A DNA stretch of 64,000 nt from an uncultured Eubacteriales bacterium (GCA_900319795.1 ONPU01000008.1:1-64000); one strand, 5' to 3'; positions 36,360 through 45,059 are shown, counted from the first letter of the stretch. Notes: generated by a model not told the origin, from the sequence alone. Translations and numbers: made by a program.

Positions 36360-36650
36360 TGCACCACAGGTGCCTGGCACCTGTGGTGCAGTTTTATACT
36401 TCAGGTCGAGACTGAATTCTATCATTTCAAACTACTTTTGAGGCGCTTTTAGGGATTGGCGAGACAAGCAGCTTAGTAAGACTTGGGAGCGAAGGGGCTC
36501 CCCGGTCCGAGGGGAGACCCGAAAGTGAGCTAGTCGCACTTGGCTGGTGGCTCGACAACCCGTTGCCGGGTAGTTTGAAATGATAGAATTCAGTAAGGCC
36601 GGGATCGTGTTATACGAAGTGCACCACAGGTGCTTGGCACCTGTGGTGCA
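36360..36650. mobile_element. Composite repeat element, copy 1
   Basis: A 184-bp core (36411-36594) starts and ends with perfect 25-bp inverted repeats, ACTGAATTCTATCATTTCAA.. at 36411-36435 and its complement at 36570-36594. The core is full of paired segments: GGGAGC/GCTCCC near 36485-36500 and CTCCCC/GGGGAG near 36498-36516, so it looks like a structured RNA or a foldback element. Family A palindromes bracket it at 36360-36390 and 36620-36650. A nearly identical copy lies at 55571-55859. No protein frame of note is inside. It fills the gap between the phosphatase and ABC permease genes. Confidence 0.85.
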
Positions 36651-36652
36651 TT

Positions 36653-37396
36653 TTACAGTTCCAGTTCCTTCTTGCGGAAGACGAGCCACGACACAAGATA
36701 CGCCAGCCCGAGATACAGGACGGCTCCGGCAAGAAGACGCAGGAACCCGCCGCCCGTGAGCATCATATCCGCGAAAAATCCGTTCGCGAAGCCCGTGACA
36801 TAGAGAGAATCCAGGTGGAAATTGTGTATAAGGGGCTTACTGCCCATCATCTCCAGTGCAAGCGGAATCACAGAAATGAGAAGCAGTTCCGCAAAGACGG
36901 ACAGTGCCGTATTGTCCGTCGCGTACAGAAGAATGGCCGCAAGGGGCGTGCAGCAGATCACGATGTATGCTCCCGACACGGTCGCGAGGGCCAGAATCTT
37001 CACATCCTCAGGGGACATGTGTGCCCCAAGGATCCGTCCCAACAGGACGAAAAATACGAAAAAGACGACAAATACAATGGCCGTAAGAATCGAGCAGACG
37101 ATGATTTTCGAAAGGATCAGCCGCCGGCGGGGCATACCCCTGCCGATCGCGGCCTGCAGCGATTTCGACTGGAATTCGTCGGCGTAAATTCCCAGAAAGG
37201 ACGCGATCCCGATAATCACCGGAATCGTGGTCGTAAGAGCATTGATCCGGTTCACCGCGTATACGAACCCGTTCCAGAACTTCAGCCGGTCCGGAATCAC
37301 AAGCGCCAGAACCAGAGCCGCGGTCACGGCCAGCACAATCTGAAAACTTCTCTTGTTCAGGATCCTTAAAAGATCCGCTTTTATCAAACTGATCAT
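36653..37396 (-). CDS. ABC-2 type transporter permease
   Basis: 247 residues, six helices, starting LIKADLLRILNKRSFQIVLA as in ABC-2 permeases of the lantibiotic-immunity/NatB kind. A long loop follows the first helix, and the helix pair after residue 100 carries GRGMPRRRLILSK, the usual coupling-helix segment. It overlaps the upstream permease gene by 4 bases and is the third gene of an ATPase-permease-permease operon. Substrate unknown. Confidence 0.86.
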   Translation of the reverse strand: MISLIKADLLRILNKRSFQIVLAVTAALVLALVIPDRLKFWNGFVYAVNRINALTTTIPVIIGIASFLGIYADEFQSKSLQAAIGRGMPRRRLILSKIIVCSILTAIVFVVFFVFFVLLGRILGAHMSPEDVKILALATVSGAYIVICCTPLAAILLYATDNTALSVFAELLLISVIPLALEMMGSKPLIHNFHLDSLYVTGFANGFFADMMLTGGGFLRLLAGAVLYLGLAYLVSWLVFRKKELEL

Positions 37397-38118
37397 AACT
37401 GCAGCTCCTTATTCCGAAATACCGCCGCTGCCACCGCGAAAACAGCCCCGACATAGATGAGAAGAACGACGATCAGCTGCCATGGAAATCTTCCCGCGGC
37501 AATATTGTTATAAGCGTTCTCCACGAGTCCGTCCGGTGTGTAATCGCCGATATTCACATTGTAAAACAGCGCGGCCATTCTCGTCCCGAGGGTTATGAAC
37601 ACCACCTGCGCCACATTTGCAAGAATGGCCAGTGCCGTGCTGTCCGTTAAAATATCCACCAGCATATCAATGATCAGGACGCTGACTCCCCGGATCACCT
37701 GTAACCCGGCATAAACAACCAGTAAACTCAGCTGCCTCCCTGAAAGCGGCAGGCTCGTCACCGCATAGAAGAAGAGTCTCTCAGGAACAAGTACGGCATA
37801 GAAAATGACCATGAGTATCACGAAGACAATCGCCTTTGCCCAAATGAGTTTTCTCCGCCCGATCCCGATTCCGATATCATATGCCCACGAATTGCTGTTC
37901 CTGTCATTTGAAAGAACGCTTATGGCTATAAAGATCGTAATAATGAGCATAAAGGTCAGACCGAACCTGTTTCTGGCAGACGTGAGGACCTGTTCCATCG
38001 GTTCATCCGTAATCGTCAGGACATCAAAAAACTGAACGATGATCATGATTGCCATGAGAATCCACATTGAGGGTTTCCGGCAGACTCTCCTCAAATCCGC
38101 CCGGATCAGCTTCCTCAT
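37393..38118 (-). CDS. ABC-2 type transporter permease
   Basis: 241 residues with six helices. It is similar in plan to the next gene: LIRADLRRVCRKPSMWILMAI at the start, and YDIGIGIGRRKLIWAKAIV as coupling segment. The two permeases probably form a heterodimer driven by the ATPase encoded immediately upstream, which it overlaps by 4 bases. Confidence 0.86.
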   Translation of the reverse strand: MRKLIRADLRRVCRKPSMWILMAIMIIVQFFDVLTITDEPMEQVLTSARNRFGLTFMLIITIFIAISVLSNDRNSNSWAYDIGIGIGRRKLIWAKAIVFVILMVIFYAVLVPERLFFYAVTSLPLSGRQLSLLVVYAGLQVIRGVSVLIIDMLVDILTDSTALAILANVAQVVFITLGTRMAALFYNVNIGDYTPDGLVENAYNNIAAGRFPWQLIVVLLIYVGAVFAVAAAVFRNKELQL

Positions 38119-38942
38119 TCCCCCTCACCCCCGATCAGACTGAAGTAGAAGTCTTCCAAAGTGGCCTTCTCTTCCACTTCGCGAAGCACCTTTACACCGC
38201 CGGCCGCAAGAAGCTCTTTGGCCTTCTCAAGATCATCCACGGAAATCTCAACGGCCCTGTTCTTCTCCTTCAGGTCATCCTCCGTGATTTCACGTACGAC
38301 AATGCCCTCGTTGACAATTCCGAAACGGTGTGCCGTATGCTCCAGTTCGCCCAGGATATGGGAAGAGACGATCACGGTCATGCCGAATTCCTCGTTGAGG
38401 CGCCGGACCAGATGGCGGACATCCGCGATTCCCTGCGGGTCGAGGCCGTTGGTCGGCTCATCGAGGATCAGGATTTCGGGATTCCCGAGGATGGCGTTCG
38501 CGATGCCGAGGCGCTGCTTCATTCCCAGTGAATAGGTTTTCACCGGCTTCTTCACACCCTGAAGATTCACGATTTCCAGCACCCGTTCGATCTCCTTCTT
38601 CTGCTCTCTCCCGGGAATGCCCTTTACGGTCGCGTAATAGCGCAGATTCTCCTTCGCCGACAGGTACGAAAAGAAACTGTGCCCGACGAAGAAGCCGATT
38701 TTCCGGCGGTTGGCCGCCAGCTCCCTGTCATTCGAGGAGCCCGCTATGGAAAGCATCCCTCCGTTCTTTTCGGACAGGCCGAGCAGGATTTTGAAAATGG
38801 TCGTCTTACCGGCCCCGTTCTTCCCTATAAGACCGTAAATATCGCCCTTGTTAACGGCAAGCGTCACGCCCTTCAGCACATCGTGTTTGCCATAGCTTTT
38901 GTAAATATTTTCCATGCGGATCACTGCATTTTCAGCACTCAT
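38115..38942 (-). CDS. ABC transporter ATPase, BcrA/lantibiotic-immunity type
   Basis: 275 residues. Walker A GKNGAGKT lies near residue 40, the Q-loop and signature YSLGMKQR near 140, Walker B ILILDEPTNGLD near 160 and the switch His in VSSHIL. A C-terminal domain of about 60 residues is typical of exporters related to BcrA/NatA. It is the first gene of the operon with two ABC-2 permeases. Such systems often remove antimicrobial peptides or ions; which one here cannot be told. No dedicated two-component pair adjoins it. Confidence 0.92.
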   Translation of the reverse strand: MSAENAVIRMENIYKSYGKHDVLKGVTLAVNKGDIYGLIGKNGAGKTTIFKILLGLSEKNGGMLSIAGSSNDRELAANRRKIGFFVGHSFFSYLSAKENLRYYATVKGIPGREQKKEIERVLEIVNLQGVKKPVKTYSLGMKQRLGIANAILGNPEILILDEPTNGLDPQGIADVRHLVRRLNEEFGMTVIVSSHILGELEHTAHRFGIVNEGIVVREITEDDLKEKNRAVEISVDDLEKAKELLAAGGVKVLREVEEKATLEDFYFSLIGGEGE

Positions 38943-38990
38943 ATCATTTTACTCCTTTATTGAGCACGTATCATTTTCGACACAAAAAGA

Positions 38991-41042
38991 TCACCATACC
39001 GAAATCCGGCTACCCGGGGCCAGATACATGGCGTCGCTCTCTTCCACACCGTAGGTCGTATAGAATTCCTCAAACTGCTGGACCCCGACATTCACTCTCA
39101 GATACGGGAGCGGGTGAACATCCGTGCGGAATTTACTGAGCTCCTCTTCTTCGGTGGCGACGCTGCGCCACAGATCGGCATATTTCCGGAAGTAGGCATC
39201 ATAGTCGAAGCCTTCGGTCGCAGAAGCGATCGAAAGGGTTACCTTAAGGCCGCCCATATCGGCCGTGGCTTCCGTAACCACATTCTGACCGTTATACGCA
39301 GTGCTTCCCGGGAACGGGCGGATCGTCGAGTAATAGGCCGCCACCTTACTGCAGCGGTCGAGGAATTTCATCTGATCCTGCATCGGCAGCCAGTTATTTT
39401 CAAGACCGTTTTTGTCGTATCGGCTGCCGCCCTGGTCGAAGCCGTGGGTGATCTCGTGTCCGATCACGGTTCCCATTCCACCCAGTTTCTCTTCAAGAGA
39501 CATCCCCGGATTATACATGGGATCCGTCGCGAACCCCGCCAGAATATAGATGCTGTTTTCGCTTGGCATGTAATAAGCGTTAATGGTTGTCGTATCCGTG
39601 AGAGGGTTCCATTTGCCCCGATCATAGGGTTCGCCGCAAAGCGATATGGACTGCTCCTTCAAAACATTTTCCGAATGAAAATAAGCGTCCAGGAAGGTAC
39701 CTCCCTCCTCCTTCGGGACAATGTTGAGCCCGTCGAAATTCAGCATGTCGAAGTCTGGTTCGATGACATGAAGCTTGATCGCGTCGAGCTTCTCGATGCA
39801 GAGTTCTTTCCCATTGTCGCTGAGCCAGTCCTCTTCGGAAAAGACCTTATGAAACTCCTCGATAATTCTCTTCGTAAGAGCCGCCAGATCTTCTTTTGCA
39901 TCCGTACTCTGATAGGCGTCAAGATAGTATTTCTGAAGGATCGGTCCGCAGGCGCTTCCCGCGACATAGTCCATGAAAAGGAGCACGTCGTCCTTCACCT
40001 CTTCCGGAACAGTATCTTCCGGCTCTTCGGAAAGACGGCTCTTTTGGAGTTCACTGTTCAGTTCCTCCGTCTCCCGGTCCAGATAACGCGCGCCCTTCAG
40101 CACGGTATGGACGATCAGCATGGACTTGATGTCCTCAAGATTCTGCTCGGAACAGAGGGAAATGATGCCGTCCATTTTGCCCTTATTGTAGAAGCAGACC
40201 CCCTCTTCCGGTACATTCCAGGCGTCGAGAATCTTTTCGAGAGGATAATCCCCCGCGGCTTCGATGGTATCCGCGCGGCTTCTCTGCTGACCTTCAACCA
40301 ATACTTTCGCCAGCAGAACGTCCTTTTCCGCAAGCTTTTTTTCAAAGCGGTAATTCGCCTTTTGAATCGCGTTGATGCGGCTCTTTTCATAGCCCAGTTT
40401 TGTGAGAACGGCTTCCGTAATGCCATTTACATAATGCTGTTTTTCCAGGCCGCCGGAAGTCAAATGCAGGTACTCCCCGTCGCTCCCCAGAGAATAGGAC
40501 GGTCCGTCGATGGTCAGAATCGAAAGCTCCGGATTTACCGAAGACTGACCGCTGTTTTGAGGCATGATCAGGCCGAGGCCGAGAGGATTGTGTTCCCGGT
40601 CGCACTCATAGGCTGTCAGGTCTTCGAGCGAGGAAATGGCTTCAATCGCCTCCAGATACTTTCTCAGCGGCTCCGCGCCTGCTTTGTCTCTCGTCTCCCA
40701 ATCCATGGCCAGATCGACAAATTTTTTCAGCTCATTGGCATCCTTCTCGTCCGGAAGGCTGTCCATAAGCTTTTTCTTTTTGTCAAGCACGCTCAGCGTC
40801 ACTTCCGTGATCGTACCGTCCCCGGCTTTGGCGTTCACGATAAAGTCCTTATTGACCGCGGCGGCAAAATCATCCTGCAGCCGGATCTCCTCCGACTCCG
40901 ACACGCTTCCGGCAATTCCGGAGTTGTGCCATTTTCCGTTTCCGGGCTGGTCCTTTGCCATCGCGCCCCCGGAGGATGCCGCGCCGCACGCGGACGTCAT
41001 GAGCGCCGCGGCACAGATCACACTCAGCAATTTGAATCTCAA
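38991..41042 (-). CDS. M13-family zinc metallopeptidase lipoprotein (PepO-like)
   Basis: 683 residues. The signal ends in a lipobox LMTSAC with Cys19, so the enzyme is probably lipid-anchored outside the cell. A large alpha-helical N-terminal region is followed by the catalytic part with the zinc motif HEITH (about 529-533), the third ligand Glu in TEATADMGG (about 591), and the late conserved RTDVHPLPYLRVN. These are features of the neprilysin/PepO family, which cuts peptides of limited size. Length and motif order are normal. It is divergent from deoC; no partner gene is evident. Confidence 0.93.
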   Translation of the reverse strand: MRFKLLSVICAAALMTSACGAASSGGAMAKDQPGNGKWHNSGIAGSVSESEEIRLQDDFAAAVNKDFIVNAKAGDGTITEVTLSVLDKKKKLMDSLPDEKDANELKKFVDLAMDWETRDKAGAEPLRKYLEAIEAISSLEDLTAYECDREHNPLGLGLIMPQNSGQSSVNPELSILTIDGPSYSLGSDGEYLHLTSGGLEKQHYVNGITEAVLTKLGYEKSRINAIQKANYRFEKKLAEKDVLLAKVLVEGQQRSRADTIEAAGDYPLEKILDAWNVPEEGVCFYNKGKMDGIISLCSEQNLEDIKSMLIVHTVLKGARYLDRETEELNSELQKSRLSEEPEDTVPEEVKDDVLLFMDYVAGSACGPILQKYYLDAYQSTDAKEDLAALTKRIIEEFHKVFSEEDWLSDNGKELCIEKLDAIKLHVIEPDFDMLNFDGLNIVPKEEGGTFLDAYFHSENVLKEQSISLCGEPYDRGKWNPLTDTTTINAYYMPSENSIYILAGFATDPMYNPGMSLEEKLGGMGTVIGHEITHGFDQGGSRYDKNGLENNWLPMQDQMKFLDRCSKVAAYYSTIRPFPGSTAYNGQNVVTEATADMGGLKVTLSIASATEGFDYDAYFRKYADLWRSVATEEEELSKFRTDVHPLPYLRVNVGVQQFEEFYTTYGVEESDAMYLAPGSRISVW

Positions 41043-41074
41043 GTTTCACCCACTCCTTTCCGGAGCAATCCATG

Positions 41075-41102
41075 TTGCTTTTTTACTTCGTTTTGCTATG
41101 AT
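41075..41102 (+). promoter_or_regulatory. Predicted promoter of deoC
   Basis: TTGCTT (41075-41080) and TATGAT (41097-41102) are spaced 16 bases apart, about 90 bases before the deoC start, in the divergent gap with the M13 peptidase gene. Confidence 0.4.
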
Positions 41103-41191
41103 AAACACGAAAGACTTATCGAAAGCCTTATTTCACAATCAGAATAGCATAATGCCATCAGTAACCGCCAGTAATAGTGAGGAGATCCGAT

Positions 41192-41857
41192 ATGAAATAC
41201 ACGAAAAAAAGCGTTGCCGCCATGATTGATCATACCCTGCTGAAGCAGAATGCCACAAAGGAGCAGATCGCGAAGCTCTGCGAAGAAGCGAAGGAATACG
41301 GATTTGCTTCCGTCTGTGTCAATCCCGGATATGTTCCCGAGGCCGCAGAAGCCCTTCGGGGCACGGATGCAGCCGTCTGCACCGTGATCGGGTTCCCTCT
41401 GGGCGCCACCACTTCCGCCGCAAAGGCGGCCGAGACCGAGGACGCCATCCGGAACGGCGCTCAGGAAGTCGACATGGTTGTCAACGTCGGCCGGATCAAG
41501 TCCGGAGACTGGGATTACGTGAAATCCGACATCGAAGCGGTCGTCAACGCCGCGAAGGGGAAGGCTCTGACAAAAGTCATTATCGAAACATGCCTTCTGA
41601 CCGATGAAGAGAAGGTCCGCGTCTGCCTCACCGCGAAGGAAGCGGGCGCCGATTTCGTCAAAACCTCCACCGGCTTCTCCACCGGAGGCGCCACCTGCGA
41701 AGACGTGGCCCTCATGCGAAAAACGGTCGGCCCGGACATGGGCGTCAAGGCCTCCGGCGGCATTCACAATACCGAAGAAGCTCTCGCCCTGATCGAAGCG
41801 GGCGCGAGCCGGATCGGTGCCAGCGCCGGCATCGCCATTGTCAGCGGGCTTGACTGA
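41192..41857 (+). CDS. deoC: Deoxyribose-phosphate aldolase DeoC
   Basis: Class I aldolase that splits 2-deoxyribose-5-phosphate into glyceraldehyde-3-phosphate and acetaldehyde in nucleoside breakdown. 221 residues. The Schiff-base lysine lies in [10 protein letters not shown] and the second catalytic lysine in [18 protein letters not shown] and [10 protein letters not shown] are family motifs. GAGGAG precedes the ATG at 41192; a GTG at 41177 would overlap that site and is rejected. It is monocistronic and followed by two hairpins. Other deo genes are not in the window. Confidence 0.96.
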   Translation: MKYTKKSVAAMIDHTLLKQNATKEQIAKLCEEAKEYGFASVCVNPGYVPEAAEALRGTDAAVCTVIGFPLGATTSAAKAAETEDAIRNGAQEVDMVVNVGRIKSGDWDYVKSDIEAVVNAAKGKALTKVIIETCLLTDEEKVRVCLTAKEAGADFVKTSTGFSTGGATCEDVALMRKTVGPDMGVKASGGIHNTEEALALIEAGASRIGASAGIAIVSGLD

Positions 41858-41878
41858 TCTTTATCTGCAAAATAATTT

Positions 41879-41909
41879 CGCCGCAGTCCCAAAGGGCTGC
41901 GGCGTTTTA
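41879..41909 (+). terminator. Intrinsic terminator of deoC
   Basis: CGCCGCAG (41879-41886) pairs with CTGCGGCG (41897-41904) and is followed by TTTTAT. A second hairpin, TCTTCCTC/GAGGAAGA near 41915-41933 with TTTT after it, lies just beyond and abuts the stop of the convergent phosphatase gene. Confidence 0.9.
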
Positions 41910-41938
41910 TAGGCTCTTCCTCTTTGAGGAAGAACCTT

Positions 41939-42577
41939 TTAAACCGCGAAGCGGTCCACCGCCTCCGCGGGGTCATAGTAGAGTTTGTCGTCCGCTATGA
42001 GCCTTGCCTTCCCGTCTTTTATTTCAACAATATTGACAGCGCAGTTATACGGTACATGACCGTGCCAGAAGTCGTCCGGATTCTCATAAAGGCTGTTCAG
42101 CAGCGCGCGTACGGCGCAGCCGTGAGTGCCGATGAGATACGTGCGGTCATCGGAAATCCGGCACATCTCATCGAGGAACTCTTTCGTCCTTTGCTTGACC
42201 TCCTCCAGCGTCTCTCCGTTCGGAAATCCCGGAAACTTCGCCGTATCCTTAAAAAAGGCATTGGCCTCTTCACGGGACAGGGGCCCGTCATCCAGATGGC
42301 GCCACTCATAATCTCCCGCGTCCACCTCGATCAGTCTTTCGTCCGTCTCAACCGGAACCTGCCCGTTTCCGCTCTCTTCAAGGACAATCCTGGCCGTCTC
42401 CTGAGCTCTTTTCAAAGGACTCGAAATACACCGGTCAAACCGGATTCCGTTCATGTTCCGCCCGCTGATCTTCGCGAGCCTTATACCCGCTTCATTCAGC
42501 TCAGTGTCTCCCCGTCCCTGAATCACACCGCTCTTATTGCAGTCAGTCTCCCCGTGCCGGATGATATACAGCAGCAT
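41939..42577 (-). CDS. Histidine phosphatase family protein
   Basis: 212 residues of the phosphoglycerate-mutase-like superfamily. IIRHGETDCNKSGVIQGRGD at the N-terminus carries the catalytic His. CISSPLKRAQETA, the acidic ERLIEVDAGDYEW segment and IGTHGCAVRALL complete the site. The start at 42577 follows AAGGAG. The longer frame from 42667 would translate two family A palindromes and is not believed. Its substrate is unknown. It lies downstream of the HPr-dehydrogenase fusion, separated by the palindrome. Confidence 0.9.
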   Translation of the reverse strand: MLLYIIRHGETDCNKSGVIQGRGDTELNEAGIRLAKISGRNMNGIRFDRCISSPLKRAQETARIVLEESGNGQVPVETDERLIEVDAGDYEWRHLDDGPLSREEANAFFKDTAKFPGFPNGETLEEVKQRTKEFLDEMCRISDDRTYLIGTHGCAVRALLNSLYENPDDFWHGHVPYNCAVNIVEIKDGKARLIADDKLYYDPAEAVDRFAV

Positions 42578-42601
42578 TGATCTTCTCCTTGTCGTTTGAA
42601 G

Positions 42602-42666
42602 TGCACCACAGGTGCCTGACCCCTCTGGTGCATTTTGCACCAGAGGGGTCAGGCACCTGTGGTGCA
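42602..42666. repeat. 65-bp perfect palindrome made of two inverted family A units
   Basis: The unit at 42602-42632 and its exact reverse complement at 42636-42666 are joined by TTT. Each unit is itself an imperfect palindrome, so the DNA could form either one long hairpin or two short ones. It lies between the HPr-dehydrogenase stop and the phosphatase ribosome binding site. Confidence 0.9.
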
Positions 42667-42673
42667 CGTTAAG

Positions 42674-43975
42674 TCAGACTCCGCACTCAGCCTCTCCCAG
42701 CGAGCGCCCCTCATTGAAGTTGCGGGCGTTCTCCAGCGTCTGGGCCGCGATGGCCTGCAGCGCCTCGCGAGTGAAGAAGGCCTGGTGGGATGTCAGGACC
42801 ACGTTCGGGAACATCATGAGTCTCGCCGTGATGTCGTGATGCAGGTAGTCGTCGGAACGGTCCATATAGACGTTCTTGTCTTCGCCTTCGTAGACATCGA
42901 GCGCCACGGCGTGGAACTTGCCTTCCTTCAGCGCGTCGATGAGAGCCTCCGTGTCAATCAGGCCGCCGCGGGCCGTATTGACGAGCATGGCCGAATCCTT
43001 CATGAGGTCGATCGCTCTTTTGTCGATCAGATGGTAGGTCCCGTACTCGCCTTGGATGAGCGGCGCGTGAAGGGAGATCAGATCGGCTCTTTCAAAGAGT
43101 TCGTCTTTGTCGACATAGGTCAAAAGCCCCTCTTCTTCCAGAGACTTGTTCGGGAATGCGTCCCAGGCAATGACGGTCATGCCGAAGCCCTTGCAGATTC
43201 TGGCCATGCACTGGCCGATCTTTCCGGTTCCGACGATTCCCGCGACCTTGTTGTGAAGGTCGACGCCCAGAAGGCCGCTTAAAGCGAAGTTGTTGTCACG
43301 GACCTTATTGACCGCCTTGTGCAGACGGCGGTTCGCTTCCATCAGAATCGCGATCGCGTGCTCCGCCACCGCGTAAGGAGAATAAGCCGGCACGCGGGCC
43401 ACTTTGATTCCGCACTCCTTGGCCGCCTGCAGGTCCACGTTGTTGAAGCCCGCGCAGCGGAGGAGAATCAGTTTGACTCCGCAGTCCTTCAGGATTTCCA
43501 CCGCCTCCCTCGGGCACTCGTCATTGACGAAAATGCAGACCGCTTCATATCCCGCAGCCAGGTTGGCCGTTTCGGGCGTCAGGCGGCAGCGGAAATATTT
43601 GATGTCGCAATTGTATGTTCCCTCGCCGCGGTCCTTGGCCAGTTCGCTGAAGAACATGCGGTCATAGTCCTTCGTCCCGAAAAACGCGATTTTCATGGGC
43701 GCTTCGTTCCGGCGGCTCTTCATTTTCTCATCGAGAATGGCCAGCACCTCATCGAGAGCCGCGTCCTCGTCTCCGCCGTCCGCGGTGATTTCCAGAATCG
43801 AGCCGTCTGTGGCATGCAGTCCGAGGAGCTGCAGCACATCGCTGCCGTTGGCGGTCTTCTCGCCGCAGCGGATCGTGATCTGGGATGTCAGTCTCACACA
43901 GGTCTGAGCCAGAAATGCCGCCGGGCGGGCGTGCATTCCGAGCGGGTTTCTCACTTCGTAACGAATTGTTTTCAC
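42674..43975 (-). CDS. HPr-domain fused to D-lactate dehydrogenase-type 2-hydroxyacid dehydrogenase
   Basis: 433 residues. Residues 1-88 are an HPr-like phosphocarrier domain with NPLGMHARPAAFLAQ, His15 at the PTS phosphorylation position, and Ser45 in NGSDVLQLLGL at the place of the HPr kinase Ser46. Residues ~94-433 form a D-isomer 2-hydroxyacid dehydrogenase beginning MKIAFFGTKDYD. It has the NAD motif GIVGTGKIG, RCAGFNNVDL (catalytic Arg region), the Glu region after NTARGG, and the catalytic His in SHQAFFT, as in D-lactate dehydrogenases. A GTG start follows AGGAGG at 8 bases. The internal ATG at 43696 has only a weak GGAAC-like site, so the fused form is favoured. PTS control of pyruvate reduction is inference. 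Confidence 0.92.
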   Translation of the reverse strand: MKTIRYEVRNPLGMHARPAAFLAQTCVRLTSQITIRCGEKTANGSDVLQLLGLHATDGSILEITADGGDEDAALDEVLAILDEKMKSRRNEAPMKIAFFGTKDYDRMFFSELAKDRGEGTYNCDIKYFRCRLTPETANLAAGYEAVCIFVNDECPREAVEILKDCGVKLILLRCAGFNNVDLQAAKECGIKVARVPAYSPYAVAEHAIAILMEANRRLHKAVNKVRDNNFALSGLLGVDLHNKVAGIVGTGKIGQCMARICKGFGMTVIAWDAFPNKSLEEEGLLTYVDKDELFERADLISLHAPLIQGEYGTYHLIDKRAIDLMKDSAMLVNTARGGLIDTEALIDALKEGKFHAVALDVYEGEDKNVYMDRSDDYLHHDITARLMMFPNVVLTSHQAFFTREALQAIAAQTLENARNFNEGRSLGEAECGV

Positions 43976-44143
43976 AGCTGTACCTCCTGAAAAATATAAT
44001 AAAATGCCTCCTTTTCATCCTCTGCGGCGTCCGGCATTAACTTTAATCCATTTCCCATAATAACACAAACCGGCCGTTTCGTAAGAGCAAAATAGACATG
44101 GCATTTTTCGAAACCGTACGGTATCATAGATATCAGGGTTTTT

Positions 44144-44809
44144 ATGAATTTTCTTTTGGAGCGTTTTTTGGAAATGGCTGATCAAGGCGGAATGTCCGCG
44201 GAAGAATGGCTGCCCTACGCAGTCTATCGCTCTACGGGCTGTTATTCACATCTGGGGAAAGGATACGTCAATCACTGTGGGCCGACAGCGATCACCAACG
44301 CGGTGCTGACGCTTCGGCGCAGAGCGGGCGGCGAATCCGGCAAAAGGGGACCGGACGGTGAGGACCGCGCGCTCTTCGAAAAGATCGCCCGCTACGGGAC
44401 AAGGCATCTGTTCTATTTCAACTTCTCGTTCCTGAAGATTTACGGAGGAACACTGGACGTCCTCGCGGGCTTTTACCTGAGAAACATGCTCAGGCGCTAT
44501 GTCTCCGGAAACATCCATGTGAGCCTTCTTCGACCGCTGTTCACGCGTCTTATGAAAAAAGAACTGTCCCGCGGGCGCATCCTCTACATCCAGGTCCTGC
44601 GGCATCCGAAGTACAAAAACCATCATTTCCTGTGCTACGGGTATAAAACGGAACCGTCCGCGGAGGGACCCCGCGGACGTAAAAAGGACAATATTCGATT
44701 TATCTGTGCCGACGGCTGGTCCATGGGACCGAAAGAACTGACAAAAGACGATTTCCGCTTCGGAAGCTTCCGGAGCATTTCTTTGGAAAGGAGAACATTC
44801 CATGAATGA
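44144..44809 (+). CDS. C39-like cysteine peptidase-fold protein of unknown role
   Basis: 221 residues. The pattern VNHCGPTAITNAV (Cys near residue 46), KNHHFLCYGYK (His near 165) and FICADGW (Asp near 193) reproduces the Cys-His-Asp order of peptidase C39/papain-like folds such as BtrH-N and C39-like proteins. No signal peptide or transporter domain is attached. A cytoplasmic or membrane-associated peptidase or transglutaminase-like acyl enzyme is possible. The next gene, a 50-residue membrane protein, overlaps it by 8 bases. Substrate unknown; it lies 2.4 kb from the NHLM-type exporter. Confidence 0.7.
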   Translation: MNFLLERFLEMADQGGMSAEEWLPYAVYRSTGCYSHLGKGYVNHCGPTAITNAVLTLRRRAGGESGKRGPDGEDRALFEKIARYGTRHLFYFNFSFLKIYGGTLDVLAGFYLRNMLRRYVSGNIHVSLLRPLFTRLMKKELSRGRILYIQVLRHPKYKNHHFLCYGYKTEPSAEGPRGRKKDNIRFICADGWSMGPKELTKDDFRFGSFRSISLERRTFHE

Positions 44810-44954
44810 TCGGGATAAACTGCGCAGAAGCAACCTCTTCCTCATCCTCATTGTCGTGACGATCCTCATCTTCGGTCTCATTTACCGTATGAAGACCGGC
44901 GATCCGACCCTGTATCTGTTCGGATATGAAATCCCTCTGCCCTTCGCGTCTTAA
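44802..44954 (+). CDS. 50-residue single-span membrane protein
   Basis: Starts MNDRDKLRRS and has one helix at about residues 11-28 (NLFLILIVVTILIFGLIY), then a short exterior tail with GDPTLYLFGYEIPLPF. AAAGGAG lies 8 bases before the ATG, stronger than the site of the gene it overlaps, so expression is likely. I do not recognise it. Its coupling to the C39-like gene suggests a membrane anchor or partner for that protein. Confidence 0.7.
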   Translation: MNDRDKLRRSNLFLILIVVTILIFGLIYRMKTGDPTLYLFGYEIPLPFAS

Positions 44955-45059
44955 AATGCCCTGCGAATCCACTTTTCGTATCCTGCCGGCACGGACGTAT
45001 ACTGCAGAAGGAACGAATCGTCGTACAATGCATATACTCTTACGAATATATTCGACGAA

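Noticed and set aside
36411-36594. Confident naming of the composite core as a HEARO/omega RNA
   Set aside because: Size and dense pairing are compatible, but I cannot match a conserved consensus and no IscB/IsrB gene is near. It is kept only as a hypothesis.
39114-41147. Long plus-strand frame antisense to the M13 peptidase (677 codons)
   Set aside because: It is a shadow of the GC-rich minus-strand gene; no family resemblance or ribosome binding site. Other long antisense frames (14289-15593, 21490-23244, 19850-21325) were rejected for the same reason.
43603-43696. Separate D-lactate dehydrogenase start at 43696 splitting the HPr fusion
   Set aside because: No good ribosome binding site precedes this ATG and the frame is continuous, while the GTG at 43975 has AGGAGG at ideal distance.
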